DNA from: Paractinoplanes atraurantiacus
GTDB lineage: Bacteria > Actinomycetota > Actinomycetes > Mycobacteriales > Micromonosporaceae
Length of the DNA: 64,000 nucleotides
Assembly (NCBI RefSeq): GCF_900215205.1
Contig: NZ_OBDY01000009.1
Location: 186,001 to 250,000 of the forward strand
Direction: 5' to 3'
Positions within the stretch are counted from its first letter, which is position 1. Each line of letters begins with the position of its first letter. The translations under genes and the position numbers were made by a program. The notes beneath the pieces were generated by a model. The model was given only the letters and a program-made list of their open reading frames with translations, did no database searches and had not been told where the DNA came from. Positions 8,473 through 16,246 of this stretch are shown piece after piece.

Positions 8473-8781
8473 CGCCGGAATGACGATCATCGACTCGCCC
8501 TTGCGCAGGCCCTCGTCGTAGAGCTTGATGATCTCGTCCTGGTATCCCCAGCTCTCGAAGAACCTGAGCACCCGCTGCCCGATCCCATGTGGTTCCGGAT
8601 CGAGGATGCGCAGCCCGGCGGCGCCGTGCAGAACGCCGACCACGTCCGCCTCGATGCCCATCCCGGGCAGCGCCGCCATGATCGGCACGCAGTGCCGGCC
8701 GCCGGGGACGAGTCCCGCGACCGCTTCCACCGGGCGGAGTCCGAAGATCTTGACGTTCTCCTGTTGGACCATAAAGTCCAT
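8368..8781 (-). CDS. Small uncharacterised alpha/beta protein
   Basis: This protein has ~137 residues if ATG 8781 is used (SD GAGGAAG just upstream); ATG 8772 and 8817 are alternatives. The sequence contains GIEADVVGVLHGAAGLRILDPE, then HGIGQRVLRFF, LYDEGLRKGESMIVIP and a C-terminal GHAVFYFGVGHVE. This pattern, of a repeated alpha/beta layout ending in a 'HxVxYFG' strand, occurs in actinobacterial hypothetical proteins of unknown function. One operator-like inverted repeat overlaps its first codons and another lies 46 bp upstream, at the end of the TetR gene, so it is probably controlled by that TetR protein. The 3' end overlaps the rightward MFS gene by 105 bp. Confidence 0.7.
   Translation of the reverse strand: MDFMVQQENVKIFGLRPVEAVAGLVPGGRHCVPIMAALPGMGIEADVVGVLHGAAGLRILDPEPHGIGQRVLRFFESWGYQDEIIKLYDEGLRKGESMIVIPASYPDRTAVARLLAGNGGHAVFYFGVGHVESLTGP
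8765..8780. promoter_or_regulatory. Operator copy 1, TGGAC-N6-GTCCA
   Basis: tggaccataaagtcca has 5-bp arms tggac/gtcca with a 6-bp AT-rich centre. It overlaps the start codons of the small uncharacterised gene. The same motif recurs at 8827-8842. Confidence 0.6.
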
Positions 8782-8826
8782 TCTTCCTCGGAAGAACGAG
8801 GAGGGCAACTGGACCATCGCACTTGT

Positions 8827-8842
8827 TGGACTCTATAGTCCA
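8827..8842. promoter_or_regulatory. Operator copy 2, TGGACT-N4-AGTCCA
   Basis: tggactctatagtcca has 6-bp arms and the same 16-bp length as the copy at 8765. It spans the stop codon of the TetR gene and precedes the small uncharacterised gene. This is a TetR-like operator geometry; the binding protein is presumably the adjacent TetR product. Confidence 0.65.
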
Positions 8843-9474
8843 GTTGTGCTCGACCCGAATGTTTCGACGTGCGCCAAGGCCATGTCCAAAGCCACCCTCA
8901 TGGGCCCGGCGTCGTGGGCTGTCTGAGCCAGCAGGTAGCCGCCCTGGACGGCGGCCATCACCGCCACCGACAGGGTCGCCGGGTCGGCGTCGGCGCGCAG
9001 CGTGCCGTTGTCGCGCATGCGCCGGAAGCCGTCCGCGAGCAGCCGCTCCCACGTCGCGAAGTGGCCGGCCAGCGCCTGCCGGGCCTGCTCGTCGGTGTCG
9101 GAGAGCTCAGCCGCCAGGGTGCCGATCTCACATCCGTACGCGCCGCTTCTCAGCTCGCTGCGCTGCACCACGGCGTCGCGCCATCGGCGCAGCCCGGCGA
9201 ACGAGCTCACGCCGCGCAGCAACTGGTCCTGGCGCTCCAGCACCACCGCCGCCTGGTGCGTGACAACCTCGCGGACCAGCTCTTCCTTGGCCGCGAAGTG
9301 GTGGTAGAGCTGGGACTTGCTGGTGCTGCTGGCGACCCGGACGTCGTCCAGGGTGGTGGCGGCGACACCCTTGACGGCCATCAGCTCGGCGGCCGCCAGC
9401 ACGATGCGTTCCCGGGTGGCCGCGCCGCGCGCGGTCAGCCGGGCGCCCTTGTTCCTGCCCGGCGGGTCGGCCAC
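8833..9474 (-). CDS. TetR-family transcriptional regulator
   Basis: This ~213-aa protein has an N-terminal HTH with ATRERIVLAAAELMAVKG and TTLDDVRVASSTSKSQLYHH, followed by a C-terminal domain resembling TetR_C_33-type sensors (YGCEIGTLAAELSDTDEQAR, residues ~110-129). The GTG start at 9474 is chosen because the longer frame runs into the divergent oxidoreductase gene. It is divergent from the MDR oxidoreductase (start 9512; 37 bp apart) and upstream of the small gene at 8368. TGGAC-N6-GTCCA sites lie downstream of it rather than in the 37-bp divergent space, so the small gene is the likelier target. Confidence 0.85.
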   Translation of the reverse strand: MADPPGRNKGARLTARGAATRERIVLAAAELMAVKGVAATTLDDVRVASSTSKSQLYHHFAAKEELVREVVTHQAAVVLERQDQLLRGVSSFAGLRRWRDAVVQRSELRSGAYGCEIGTLAAELSDTDEQARQALAGHFATWERLLADGFRRMRDNGTLRADADPATLSVAVMAAVQGGYLLAQTAHDAGPMRVALDMALAHVETFGSSTTGL

Positions 9475-9511
9475 GGCCGTCAGGCTACCCGACACTGAGG
9501 AGACCGTTGTC

Positions 9512-10429
9512 ATGAAAGCGATCGTGGTGACCGACCAGGCCGCAGGCCCGGCCGGGATGAGGCTGGTGGAGCGGCCCGAACCGCCGGCCGCCATCAACGA
9601 CGTCGTCGTCGAGGTGCACGCGTCGGGGTTCGTACCGACCGAGACGGCGTGGCCCTCGACCTGGAGTGACCGGGCCGGCCGGGACCGGGCGCCGTCGATC
9701 CCCGGACACGAAGTGGCCGGTGTGGTCAGTGCGCTCGGTTACGGTACGACGGGGCTGTCGGTGGGACAGCGCGTGTTCGGCCTGACCGACTGGCATCGCG
9801 ACGGCACGCTCGCGGAGTACGTGGCCGTCGAGGCCCGCAACCTCGCGCCGCTGCCGGGCGACGTCGACTTCACCGTCGGCGCCAGCCTGCCGATCTCGGG
9901 TCTGACCGCGTGGCAGGGGCTGTTCGACCACGGCCGCCTCCGGGCGGGGCAGAGCGTGCTCGTGCACGGCGCGGCCGGCGCCGTCGGGACGATGGTGACG
10001 CAGTTGGCGCGGGAGTTCGGCGCGTACGTCATCGGCACCGGCCGCGCCGCCGACCGGCAGAAGTCCCTCGACTTCGGCGCCCAGGAGTTCGCCGACCTGG
10101 AGAACGACGCGCTGGAGGATGTCGGCGGCGTCGACCTGGTCTTCGACGTCATCGGCGGAGACGTCCAGAAGCGGTCGGCCCGTCTGATCCGCCCCGGCGG
10201 AACGCTGGTGTCGGTGGTCGGGCCGCCCGAGGCGCGCCCGGCCGACGGGCTGGCCGTCGACTTCGTCGTCGAGGCCGACCGGGCCCAGCTGAACGCGATC
10301 GTCCAGCGCGTCCGCGACGGCCGCCTGCGAACGAACATCGGCACCGTCGCCGCCCTCGACGATGCCGTCGCCGCCCTGAACCCGACGGGCCGGATCAAAG
10401 GAAAGACGGTCATTCGCGTACGCCCATGA
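9512..10429 (+). CDS. Zinc-independent MDR (quinone oxidoreductase-like) dehydrogenase
   Basis: This 305-aa protein has a GroES-like N-terminal half (SIPGHEVAGVVSALG, FGLTDWHRDGTLAEYV) and a Rossmann NAD(P)H-binding half with VLVHGAAGAVGTMVTQLA near residues 149-166. It ends in the usual VAALNPTGRIKGKTVIRV. The structural and catalytic zinc ligands of alcohol dehydrogenases are absent, which places it with NADPH:quinone reductase-like enzymes. The substrate is unknown. The gene is divergent from the TetR gene, with GAGGAGA as ribosome-binding site before ATG 9512. Confidence 0.9.
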   Translation: MKAIVVTDQAAGPAGMRLVERPEPPAAINDVVVEVHASGFVPTETAWPSTWSDRAGRDRAPSIPGHEVAGVVSALGYGTTGLSVGQRVFGLTDWHRDGTLAEYVAVEARNLAPLPGDVDFTVGASLPISGLTAWQGLFDHGRLRAGQSVLVHGAAGAVGTMVTQLAREFGAYVIGTGRAADRQKSLDFGAQEFADLENDALEDVGGVDLVFDVIGGDVQKRSARLIRPGGTLVSVVGPPEARPADGLAVDFVVEADRAQLNAIVQRVRDGRLRTNIGTVAALDDAVAALNPTGRIKGKTVIRVRP

Positions 10430-10471
10430 CGGCCTTCCGTACGATCGGCGGGTCACGGGGAGGAACTCACA

Positions 10472-11020
10472 GTGGACTCATCGACGGTCGAAACGGGATC
10501 TCGCCGGCGGGCGGGGCTGACCGGGCTCTATCTAGGACTGTTCGCGACCGTGTGGTTCAGCGTTCCCGCCGCCGGCGGGGTGCTCCGCGTGCTTCTGATC
10601 GTGGGCAGCGTGGCCGCGCTCCTGACCGCCGGGTGGGGATTGACTCTTCTTCTGCGCGCCGGTCGTGGCAGCTCGGAACCCCGGGACCGGCGGGCCGACC
10701 GGCGCTACCTGCTGATCGTGCTGGCCGAGTTCGCCGCGGCCGGCGTGGGCGCGCTGCTGCTGTCGCTGGCGGGCCAGGCGGCGTACACCCCGGCCCTGGT
10801 CTCCGCCGTTGTCGGACTGCACTTCTTTCCCCTCGTCCCGGTGCTGGGCGACCCGCGGCTCCGCGTGCTGGGCGCGGCGGTCTGCGCGGTCGCCCTGCTG
10901 GCTCTGGTCCTCGGAATGGCCACCTCGATCGCGCCCGGCCTGATCGCCGGTGTGGGCACGGGCCTGGCCCTGCTCGCCTACGCCGCTCTCGCGGTGATTT
11001 CAGGTCAGAAAGTGGCCTGA
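10472..11020 (+). CDS. Integral membrane protein, uncharacterised
   Basis: This 182-aa protein starts with GTG after GGGGAGGAACTCACA. Hydrophobic helices lie at about 17-34, 39-62, 80-102, 107-122, 130-149 and 153-175, giving six predicted segments. A charged loop RGSSEPRDRRADRR sits between helices two and three. No catalytic motif or family is recognised. The gap to the MDR gene is 42 bp, so cotranscription is possible. Confidence 0.75.
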   Translation: MDSSTVETGSRRRAGLTGLYLGLFATVWFSVPAAGGVLRVLLIVGSVAALLTAGWGLTLLLRAGRGSSEPRDRRADRRYLLIVLAEFAAAGVGALLLSLAGQAAYTPALVSAVVGLHFFPLVPVLGDPRLRVLGAAVCAVALLALVLGMATSIAPGLIAGVGTGLALLAYAALAVISGQKVA

Positions 11021-11028
11021 TCCCGGCC

Positions 11029-11034
11029 TAGCGT
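11029..11034 (+). promoter_or_regulatory. Candidate -10 box TAGCGT for VOC gene
   Basis: TAGCGT matches the TAGNNT-type actinobacterial -10 element and lies 36 bp before ATG 11071. That ATG has a good ribosome-binding site (GGAGGAGA), so this would be a leadered transcript. Confidence 0.4.
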
Positions 11035-11070
11035 GAGGCGCGAGTCCACCGGCACGGAGGAGACAGCGTC

Positions 11071-11607
11071 ATGACCAGCACCGCACCGCACGGCTACACG
11101 AGTGTCGCGCCATGGATCGTCACGCCCGACACCGGGCGCCTGCTGGATTTCGTCACCGCGGTGTTCGAAGGAACCGAGCTCGGGCGGGTGCACCTCGAGG
11201 ACGGGACGATCGGCCACGCCGAGATCCGCGTGGGCGACACCGTCCTGCTCGCGTTCGACCGGCGGCCGGAGTGGCCGGCCATGCCGTCGCTGCTGCGGGT
11301 CTTCGTCCCGGACGCCGACGCCGCCATGGCCCGCGCGGTCGAAGCCGGCGCGCATGTGGTCACCGCCTCGGCCACCCACGCCTTCGGGCAGCGGGGCGGG
11401 CGGGTGCGCGACGAGTGGGGCAACATCTGGTGGGTCAGCGCGGTCGTCGAGCAGGTCGCGCCCGACGAGGGCATGCGACGGCTGGGCGAGCCCCGCTACG
11501 CCGAGGCGATGCGTGACGCGCAGGAGACGCTCGACCGCGAGCTGGCCGGCCGGGCCATCGCCCGTACAGGCCAAACGCCTCTCCGAAGTGGCCCCAGTGA
11601 TCGATGA
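11071..11607 (+). CDS. VOC/glyoxalase-fold protein
   Basis: This 178-aa protein has a PhnB-like vicinal-oxygen-chelate fold: VAPWIVTPDTGRLLDFV at the start, VHLEDGTIGHAEIRVGDTVL in the middle, and GGRVRDEWGNIWWVS as the final strand. Proteins of this type include glyoxalase-like and antibiotic-binding members; the metal ligands are not all evident, so catalysis is uncertain. An extra C-terminal helical stretch (GMRRLGEPRYAEAM) is usual in PhnB-like proteins. It has its own promoter candidate and ribosome-binding site. Confidence 0.85.
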   Translation: MTSTAPHGYTSVAPWIVTPDTGRLLDFVTAVFEGTELGRVHLEDGTIGHAEIRVGDTVLLAFDRRPEWPAMPSLLRVFVPDADAAMARAVEAGAHVVTASATHAFGQRGGRVRDEWGNIWWVSAVVEQVAPDEGMRRLGEPRYAEAMRDAQETLDRELAGRAIARTGQTPLRSGPSDR

Positions 11608-11706
11608 TCTTTGTGTGGCGGACGGCACCGCCGGGAAAGGAAGACCGGGCCTTAGTAAGCCGTTTCGCGGGGTACAAAGAACGCGGGCGGACTAAGGAGT
11701 CACACC

Positions 11707-12270
11707 ATGGGCGAGATCGTGCTCATCCGGCACGGGCAGACCGAGTGGAGCGCGACGGGCCGGCACACGTCGTACACCGATCTCGAGCTCACCGAGGAAG
11801 GCGAGCGGCAGGCCCGGGCGGCCGGGGAACGGCTCAAAGGCCGTACCTTCGCGGCAGTGATCTCCAGCCCGCGCAAGCGGGCGCTGCGGACCGCGGACCT
11901 GGCCGGCCTCACGGTGACCGAGACGACCGAGGATCTGGCCGAGTGGAACTACGGCGAGTACGAGGGCATCACCACGCCGAAGATCCACGAGACGGATCCG
12001 GGCTGGTGGCTGTTCACCGACGGCGCGCCCGGCGGCGAGTCACCGGAGCAGATCGCCGCGCGCATCGATCGCGCGCTCAAGCACGCCCGCACGTTCCTGG
12101 ACCAGGGTGACGTCGCCCTGATCGGGCACGGGCACGCGCTGCGCGTGGCCGGCGCCCGCTGGGTCGAGCAGCCGGCCGAGTTCGCCGGCCGGCTCAAGCT
12201 GGGCACGGCCACCCTGTCGACGTTGTCCTTCGAGCACGGGCGCCCCGCGATCGACGCGTGGAACGCCTGA
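11707..12270 (+). CDS. Histidine phosphatase family (phosphoglycerate-mutase-like)
   Basis: This 187-aa enzyme has the RHGQTEWS motif near the N-terminus, with catalytic His9, and the second catalytic His141 in IGHGHALRV. SSPRKRALRTADLAG supplies the phosphate-binding Arg. The length fits a broad-specificity phosphatase (PhoE/CobC-like) rather than a glycolytic dPGM of ~250 aa. The physiological substrate cannot be read from the context. The RBS AAGGAG precedes the ATG. Confidence 0.92.
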   Translation: MGEIVLIRHGQTEWSATGRHTSYTDLELTEEGERQARAAGERLKGRTFAAVISSPRKRALRTADLAGLTVTETTEDLAEWNYGEYEGITTPKIHETDPGWWLFTDGAPGGESPEQIAARIDRALKHARTFLDQGDVALIGHGHALRVAGARWVEQPAEFAGRLKLGTATLSTLSFEHGRPAIDAWNA

Positions 12271-12324
12271 AGATCTTGCCGGGTGTTTGCCGGGGTTTAG
12301 GGTTCGGCCGCCATATTCACGGTC

Positions 12325-14133
12325 GTGGAACGACGTAATCTGCTTCGCGCGGCCGTGGCCGCGCCCGCCGTGTCCCTGGTACCGGCCCTCGGCGCCGCAC
12401 CGGCCGCCGCCTCCTCCTCGGGCGGCGGCAATTTCGACGAGCGCGACCCGCGCTTCGCCCTGGCCGTGCTGCCCGACACGCAGTACCTGTTCGACGCCGA
12501 CAGCGCCGACCCGGCGCCGCTGCGCGAGACCTTCTCCTACCTGCTCGAGCAGCGCTCGGAAGACAACATCGCCTTCCTGACGCACCTGGGCGACATCACC
12601 GAGCACGGCACCGACGCCGAGATCAAGCTGGCCGGCGAGACGTTCAAGAAGATCGACGGCCGGCTGCCGTACAGCGTCCTGGCCGGCAACCATGATGTGA
12701 ACGGCTCGACCGACGACCAGCGCGGCAGCACCGCCTATCTGTCCACGTTCGGTCCGGCGCGGTTCCGCGGCCGCAAGACCTTCCTGGGCGCCTCGGCCGA
12801 CGGCTACAACAGCGCGCACCTGATCGAGGCCGGCGGCCGTCAGTGGCTGATCCTCGCGCTCGACTGGCGCATCTCCGACGGCGGCCTGGCCTGGGCCCAA
12901 GGCATTCTCAAGGCCCATCCCCGTACGCCGGCGATCGTCACCACCCACGACCTGGCTTACGCCGACGACGCGGGCCAGGCGTACCTGTCCGGCAACGGCC
13001 AGCGCCTCTGGGACAAGCTGATCAAGGGCAACGACCAGATCTTCCTGACCCTCAACGGCCACTACTGGCCGCCCGGCCGGACCGTGCTCAAGAACGACGC
13101 CGGGCACGACGTCCACGTGCACATCACGAACTACCAGGACCGCTACTACGGCGGCGCCGCGATGATCCGCCTCTACCACTTCGACCTGGTGCGCAACCGG
13201 ATCGACGTGGAGACGTTCTCGCCGTGGTTCCTCTCCCGTTCGCCGCGCACCGCCCTGGAGGCGGAGACGATCGAGCTGACCGGCGACGTCGACCGCTTCA
13301 GCCTCGAGATCGACTTCGACGCCCGCTTCGCCGGCTTCGCTCCCCCGGCGCTTCCCGCCCCTCGCCCGGCCGCGCAGGTCGTCGACCGGCACACCGCCGC
13401 CTACTGGCGTTTCGACACCGCGGGCCAGTCGGTGGCCGACGGCGCCGTCGTGCGAGATCTGAGCGGCAAGGGCAACCATTTGACCGTACGGCGTCTCGCC
13501 ACCGGCGACGTGTCGCTCTCCGAAGACCACCACGTCGGCGCGCCCGCACACGCCAGCCTGTACTTCGCCGGCGGCAAGAACCCCAACCGCGGCGCCATCC
13601 TGCACACCGGCGACAAGGCTCCCCTCAACAGCGCGAAGTTCCTCGGCGGCTACACCATCGAGGCCTTCATCAAGCTTCCCGAGCCGTTCGTCGGCGACCA
13701 CAGCTGGATGGGCGTCTTCAGCTGGGAGGGCCGCGCCGTCGACGCCGGCAAGAAGAGCGGCTACCACGAGCTCGAACCCACCTGCAGCCTGAACCTGTCC
13801 GGCGAGCGCTTCCTGCAGTACGTGCTGTACACCGAGGACGGCGACCACAACCCGACGTCGTGGAGCCACGCCCTCCCCACGGGCGTCTGGCAGCACGTGG
13901 CCATCGTCAACGACGGCCGCCGCTCGATCATCTACGTGAACGGCTCGAAGATCGCCCGCAACCCCACCCAGCCCGCACACGGCATCGCCACCGTGGGCCG
14001 CCCGTTCGTGATCGGCGCAACCTCGTACAACTTGAAATACGAGCAGGGCTTCTACGGCTGGATCGGCGACGTACGCATCACCGACCGCCCCCTGAAGCCC
14101 ACCCAGTTCCTCCCCGGCGGCCGCTTCATCTGA
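12325..14133 (+). CDS. Tat-exported metallophosphoesterase with LamG-like C-terminal domain
   Basis: A 602-aa secreted protein. The N-terminus ERRNLLRAAVAAPAVSLVP is a twin-arginine-type signal followed by AxA cleavage sites near residue 29. The calcineurin-like phosphoesterase core has D51-T-Q53, the metal motif GD at 89-90 and GNHD at 121-124. A concanavalin-A-like LamG domain spans about 365-600 (AYWRFDTAGQ through YEQGFYGWIGDVRITDRP). The pairing suggests a phosphoesterase targeted to a polymer or cell surface. A TATTCA-like -10 box lies 5-6 nt before the GTG start, so the transcript may be leaderless. Substrate unknown. Confidence 0.9.
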   Translation: MERRNLLRAAVAAPAVSLVPALGAAPAAASSSGGGNFDERDPRFALAVLPDTQYLFDADSADPAPLRETFSYLLEQRSEDNIAFLTHLGDITEHGTDAEIKLAGETFKKIDGRLPYSVLAGNHDVNGSTDDQRGSTAYLSTFGPARFRGRKTFLGASADGYNSAHLIEAGGRQWLILALDWRISDGGLAWAQGILKAHPRTPAIVTTHDLAYADDAGQAYLSGNGQRLWDKLIKGNDQIFLTLNGHYWPPGRTVLKNDAGHDVHVHITNYQDRYYGGAAMIRLYHFDLVRNRIDVETFSPWFLSRSPRTALEAETIELTGDVDRFSLEIDFDARFAGFAPPALPAPRPAAQVVDRHTAAYWRFDTAGQSVADGAVVRDLSGKGNHLTVRRLATGDVSLSEDHHVGAPAHASLYFAGGKNPNRGAILHTGDKAPLNSAKFLGGYTIEAFIKLPEPFVGDHSWMGVFSWEGRAVDAGKKSGYHELEPTCSLNLSGERFLQYVLYTEDGDHNPTSWSHALPTGVWQHVAIVNDGRRSIIYVNGSKIARNPTQPAHGIATVGRPFVIGATSYNLKYEQGFYGWIGDVRITDRPLKPTQFLPGGRFI

Positions 14134-14141
14134 GCCCTCAT

Positions 14142-14173
14142 GATCGGCGCGGCCACCCCGGGCCGCGCCGATC
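14142..14173. terminator. Perfect hairpin after phosphoesterase gene
   Basis: The arms gatcggcgcggcc (14142-14154) and ggccgcgccgatc (14161-14173) are exact complements with a 6-nt loop. It lies 8 bp after the stop at 14133, as an intrinsic terminator would. Confidence 0.8.
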
Positions 14174-14179
14174 TATAGT
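14174..14179 (+). promoter_or_regulatory. -10 box TATAGT of a leaderless promoter
   Basis: TATAGT ends 6 nt before ATG 14186, which would put transcription start at or next to the start codon. No ribosome-binding site is visible, in keeping with leaderless initiation. Confidence 0.55.
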
Positions 14180-14185
14180 TCGGCG

Positions 14186-14584
14186 ATGCCCCACGTGACG
14201 CTGTACGCGCTCGAGAAAGACCTCGCCGGGCACGAGACCGAGGCGATCGCAGCCCTGACCGGTGCCGTCGTCTCCGTGTACGGCGAGTGGGCCCGAAGCT
14301 CGGTCGACGTCAGGCTCATCGGCATCCCCACCGGCCGCTGGGCGCGCGGCGGCGTGCCGGTCACCACGGCCGCCCCCTCGGTGGTCTTCGGCATGCGCGA
14401 GGAAGTCTTCACCCGAGAGGACGCACCCGCCGTCGTCGCGCGTCTGGTCGCCGCGTTCACCGAGTCCGTAACCGCCGTGTTCGGCAACGACTGCCGCAAC
14501 GAGATCCTGGTCGAACTGGTCGGCCAGCCCACATCCCGCTCCGGCCTGGGCGGAAAGGTGATCGGCGACAGCAGCCCCACGTAG
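14186..14584 (+). CDS. Tautomerase-superfamily protein
   Basis: This 132-aa protein begins Met-Pro (MPHVTLYALEKDL). After Met removal Pro would be the N-terminal catalytic base, as in 4-oxalocrotonate tautomerase-like enzymes. The body shows two beta-alpha-beta halves, the second starting at SVVFGMREEVFTREDAPAVV and ending NEILVELVGQP. This length matches a fused two-subunit tautomerase fold. The substrate is unknown. The transcript is probably leaderless (TATAGT box just upstream). Confidence 0.7.
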   Translation: MPHVTLYALEKDLAGHETEAIAALTGAVVSVYGEWARSSVDVRLIGIPTGRWARGGVPVTTAAPSVVFGMREEVFTREDAPAVVARLVAAFTESVTAVFGNDCRNEILVELVGQPTSRSGLGGKVIGDSSPT

Positions 14585-14606
14585 CGTGCGACCGGCCGGC
14601 TGCCTG

Positions 14607-15134
14607 CTAGCGCTGCCACATGCTCCGCTTGGCCTTCGCCGCTCGGCTGGTCAGTTTGGGAAGAGCCGGCGGTTCGTATGGGGCGGGCCAGACCTGGAGG
14701 AGATATTCGTCGAGGGGCGGGTCATCAATGCTGCGCCCGTTTTCCGCCGACGCGCGGTCCATGCCGCGGGCGTGGTACCGGAGACGGTAGGTCGTCGCGG
14801 CGACCGGGAGCGGTGAGAGGTCGTGGCTTTCCTCGCCGCCCCAGCAGAACAGGATGAACCGCTCGTCCTCGGTCGTCATGCTGATCTCGGCGATGTCCTC
14901 GAAGTCGCTGGAAGCCGAACCGGGATCTCGCTGGTCCATGGTCACCGTCAGCAGCACGTACCCGGTGTGCAAGCCGGTGCTGAGGACGGCCCCGTTGCCG
15001 ACGGCACCGATCAGGCCCGTGCCGTCGGGCCCGCCGAGGTAGGCGCCGATATCCGAGCCGTCCGCCCTGTTGACGTAGATCTGGCCGTAGGCGGTGAAGA
15101 CATCGCCGTAGAGGACGACAGTTCCAGGACTCAC
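14607..15134 (-). CDS. Uncharacterised actinobacterial protein
   Basis: About 175 aa from GTG 15134 (GTG 15137 also possible). A beta-rich N-terminal part (GTVVLYGDVFTAYGQIYV) leads into YVLLTVTMDQRDPG, a DFEDIAEISM strand, ILFCWGGEES, then TTYRLRYHARGMDRA and DEYLLQVWPAPYEPP near the end. The 'YRLRYxARGMD ... YLLQxWPAPxxP' combination recurs in a family of actinobacterial hypothetical proteins of unknown function (recalled from experience). In the upstream extension to 15305 the codon sense lies in the opposite-strand MaoC remnant, so that part is not used. The gene is convergent with the tautomerase gene. Confidence 0.7.
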   Translation of the reverse strand: MSPGTVVLYGDVFTAYGQIYVNRADGSDIGAYLGGPDGTGLIGAVGNGAVLSTGLHTGYVLLTVTMDQRDPGSASSDFEDIAEISMTTEDERFILFCWGGEESHDLSPLPVAATTYRLRYHARGMDRASAENGRSIDDPPLDEYLLQVWPAPYEPPALPKLTSRAAKAKRSMWQR

Positions 15135-15225
15135 CACTGCAACGTAGCTAATGATCGAGCCGTCCCCGTCCAGCGGCAGTAAATCGACGGACGGCGGGAA
15201 CGGCCGCGGCGAGCAGGCTGGCGGC

Positions 15226-15538
15226 ATGGTGACTTTTGATCCTGCCCGGCACACTGTCGTTCCCGCGCGCGGGTTTGCGGACCTCCGGATCGGTGAGGTG
15301 TTCAACGCGCCCAGCCGGACGGTGACTGATGCGCACGCGTCGGCGTTTCAGGCTGTGTCGGCGGACAACCATCCGATTCACTACGACGCTGTTTACGCGC
15401 GGGCGCACGGGCACGTGGCGCCGGTGGTGCACGGGCTTCAGGTTCTGGCGTTCACGGCGCCCGGGGCGGGCGACCGTGCACAACCAGCGTGGGGAGCTGG
15501 TGCTCTCCGGGGAGCACCGTTACGTATTGAAAGCCTGA
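15226..15538 (+). pseudogene. MaoC-like hydratase gene with internal deletion and frame change
   Basis: The first ~80 codons (ATG 15226) encode a MaoC hot-dog N-terminus: GFADLRIGEVFNAPSRTVTD, then SADNHPIHYDAVYARAHG, the hydratase motif with Asp/His, and VVHGLQVLAF. Around 15455-15470 the sense passes to another frame, which reads RATVHNQRGELVLSGEHRYV and stops at 15538; this is the normal C-terminus of the family. The central ~60 residues expected between these parts are missing. The product cannot be a working dehydratase. The deletion looks recent, since both ends still match the family well. Confidence 0.75.
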
Positions 15539-15573
15539 GTCCTCGCGCGAGACGGGCGTTACGGCCCGGTGTT

Positions 15574-15614
15574 GCAGCGAGGCCGCCCTGGGGTGCCCGG
15601 GGCGGCCTCGCTGC
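15574..15614. terminator. Bidirectional hairpin between convergent genes
   Basis: The arms gcagcgaggccgccc (15574-15588) and its exact complement (15600-15614) enclose an 11-nt loop. It lies between the rightward MaoC remnant (ends 15538) and the leftward FMN reductase gene (ends 15641). Confidence 0.8.
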
Positions 15615-15640
15615 GGTGGGGTGGTTGAGGACTCGTACCT

Positions 15641-16246
15641 CTAGAGAAGGTCTTTGAAGTCGACCGTCAGGGCGAACGGGTCCACCACCGTGACCGGCTC
15701 GCGGGAGGCAAGCTCGCGAGCCAGTTCGGAGGCGGCGCGGGTGATGCGGGAGCGCAGCATGCCGTCGGCCGAGTCGGCGCCCCAGTCGTCGCTGGCGGCG
15801 AAGACGGAGGTGGGGACCACGACGGCGTGGAGGTAGGCGAACAGGGGGCGCAGGGCGTGCTCCAGCGCCAGCGAGTGGCGGGCCGTGCCGGCGGTCGCGG
15901 CGATCAGCACGGGCTTGCCGGTCAGGGCGTCCTTGTCGAGGACGTCGAAGAACGACTTGAACAGGCCGCTGTAGCTGGCGGTGAAGATCGGCGAGACGGC
16001 GATCAGCGCGTCGGCGGCGGCCACCGCGTCCAGGGCGTCCTTCAGGGCGGCCGGCGGGAAGCCGGTCAGCAGGTGGTTCGCGATGTCGTGGGCCAGGTCG
16101 CGCAGCTCGATGACCTGGACCGTGAGCTCGACGTCGCCGTCCGCGGCGGCGGAGACCACCGCCGCGGAGAGCTGGTCGGCGAGCAGGCGGGTCGACGAGG
16201 GCTGGCTCAGGCCGGCCGAGACGACGACCAGATTGCGCTGCTTCAT
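15641..16246 (-). CDS. NADPH-dependent FMN reductase, LLM-partnered (CE1759-type)
   Basis: This 201-aa flavodoxin-like reductase opens with RNLVVVSAGLSQPSSTRLLA (phosphate-binding loop) and contains AADALIAVSPIFTASYSGLF, typical of the NADPH-dependent FMN reductase family, and PVLIAATAGTARHSLALEH. It would supply reduced FMN to the luciferase-like enzyme encoded just upstream, whose TGA overlaps this ATG (tcat at 16243-16246, i.e. ATGA). The pairing of this reductase type with a CE1758-type LLM protein is a recognised genomic duo. The oxidised substrate of the pair is unknown. Confidence 0.9.
   Translation of the reverse strand: MKQRNLVVVSAGLSQPSSTRLLADQLSAAVVSAAADGDVELTVQVIELRDLAHDIANHLLTGFPPAALKDALDAVAAADALIAVSPIFTASYSGLFKSFFDVLDKDALTGKPVLIAATAGTARHSLALEHALRPLFAYLHAVVVPTSVFAASDDWGADSADGMLRSRITRAASELARELASREPVTVVDPFALTVDFKDLL

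Noticed and set aside
12040..13980. A 646-codon leftward frame
   Set aside because: It is antisense to the phosphatase and phosphoesterase genes; no motif is present.
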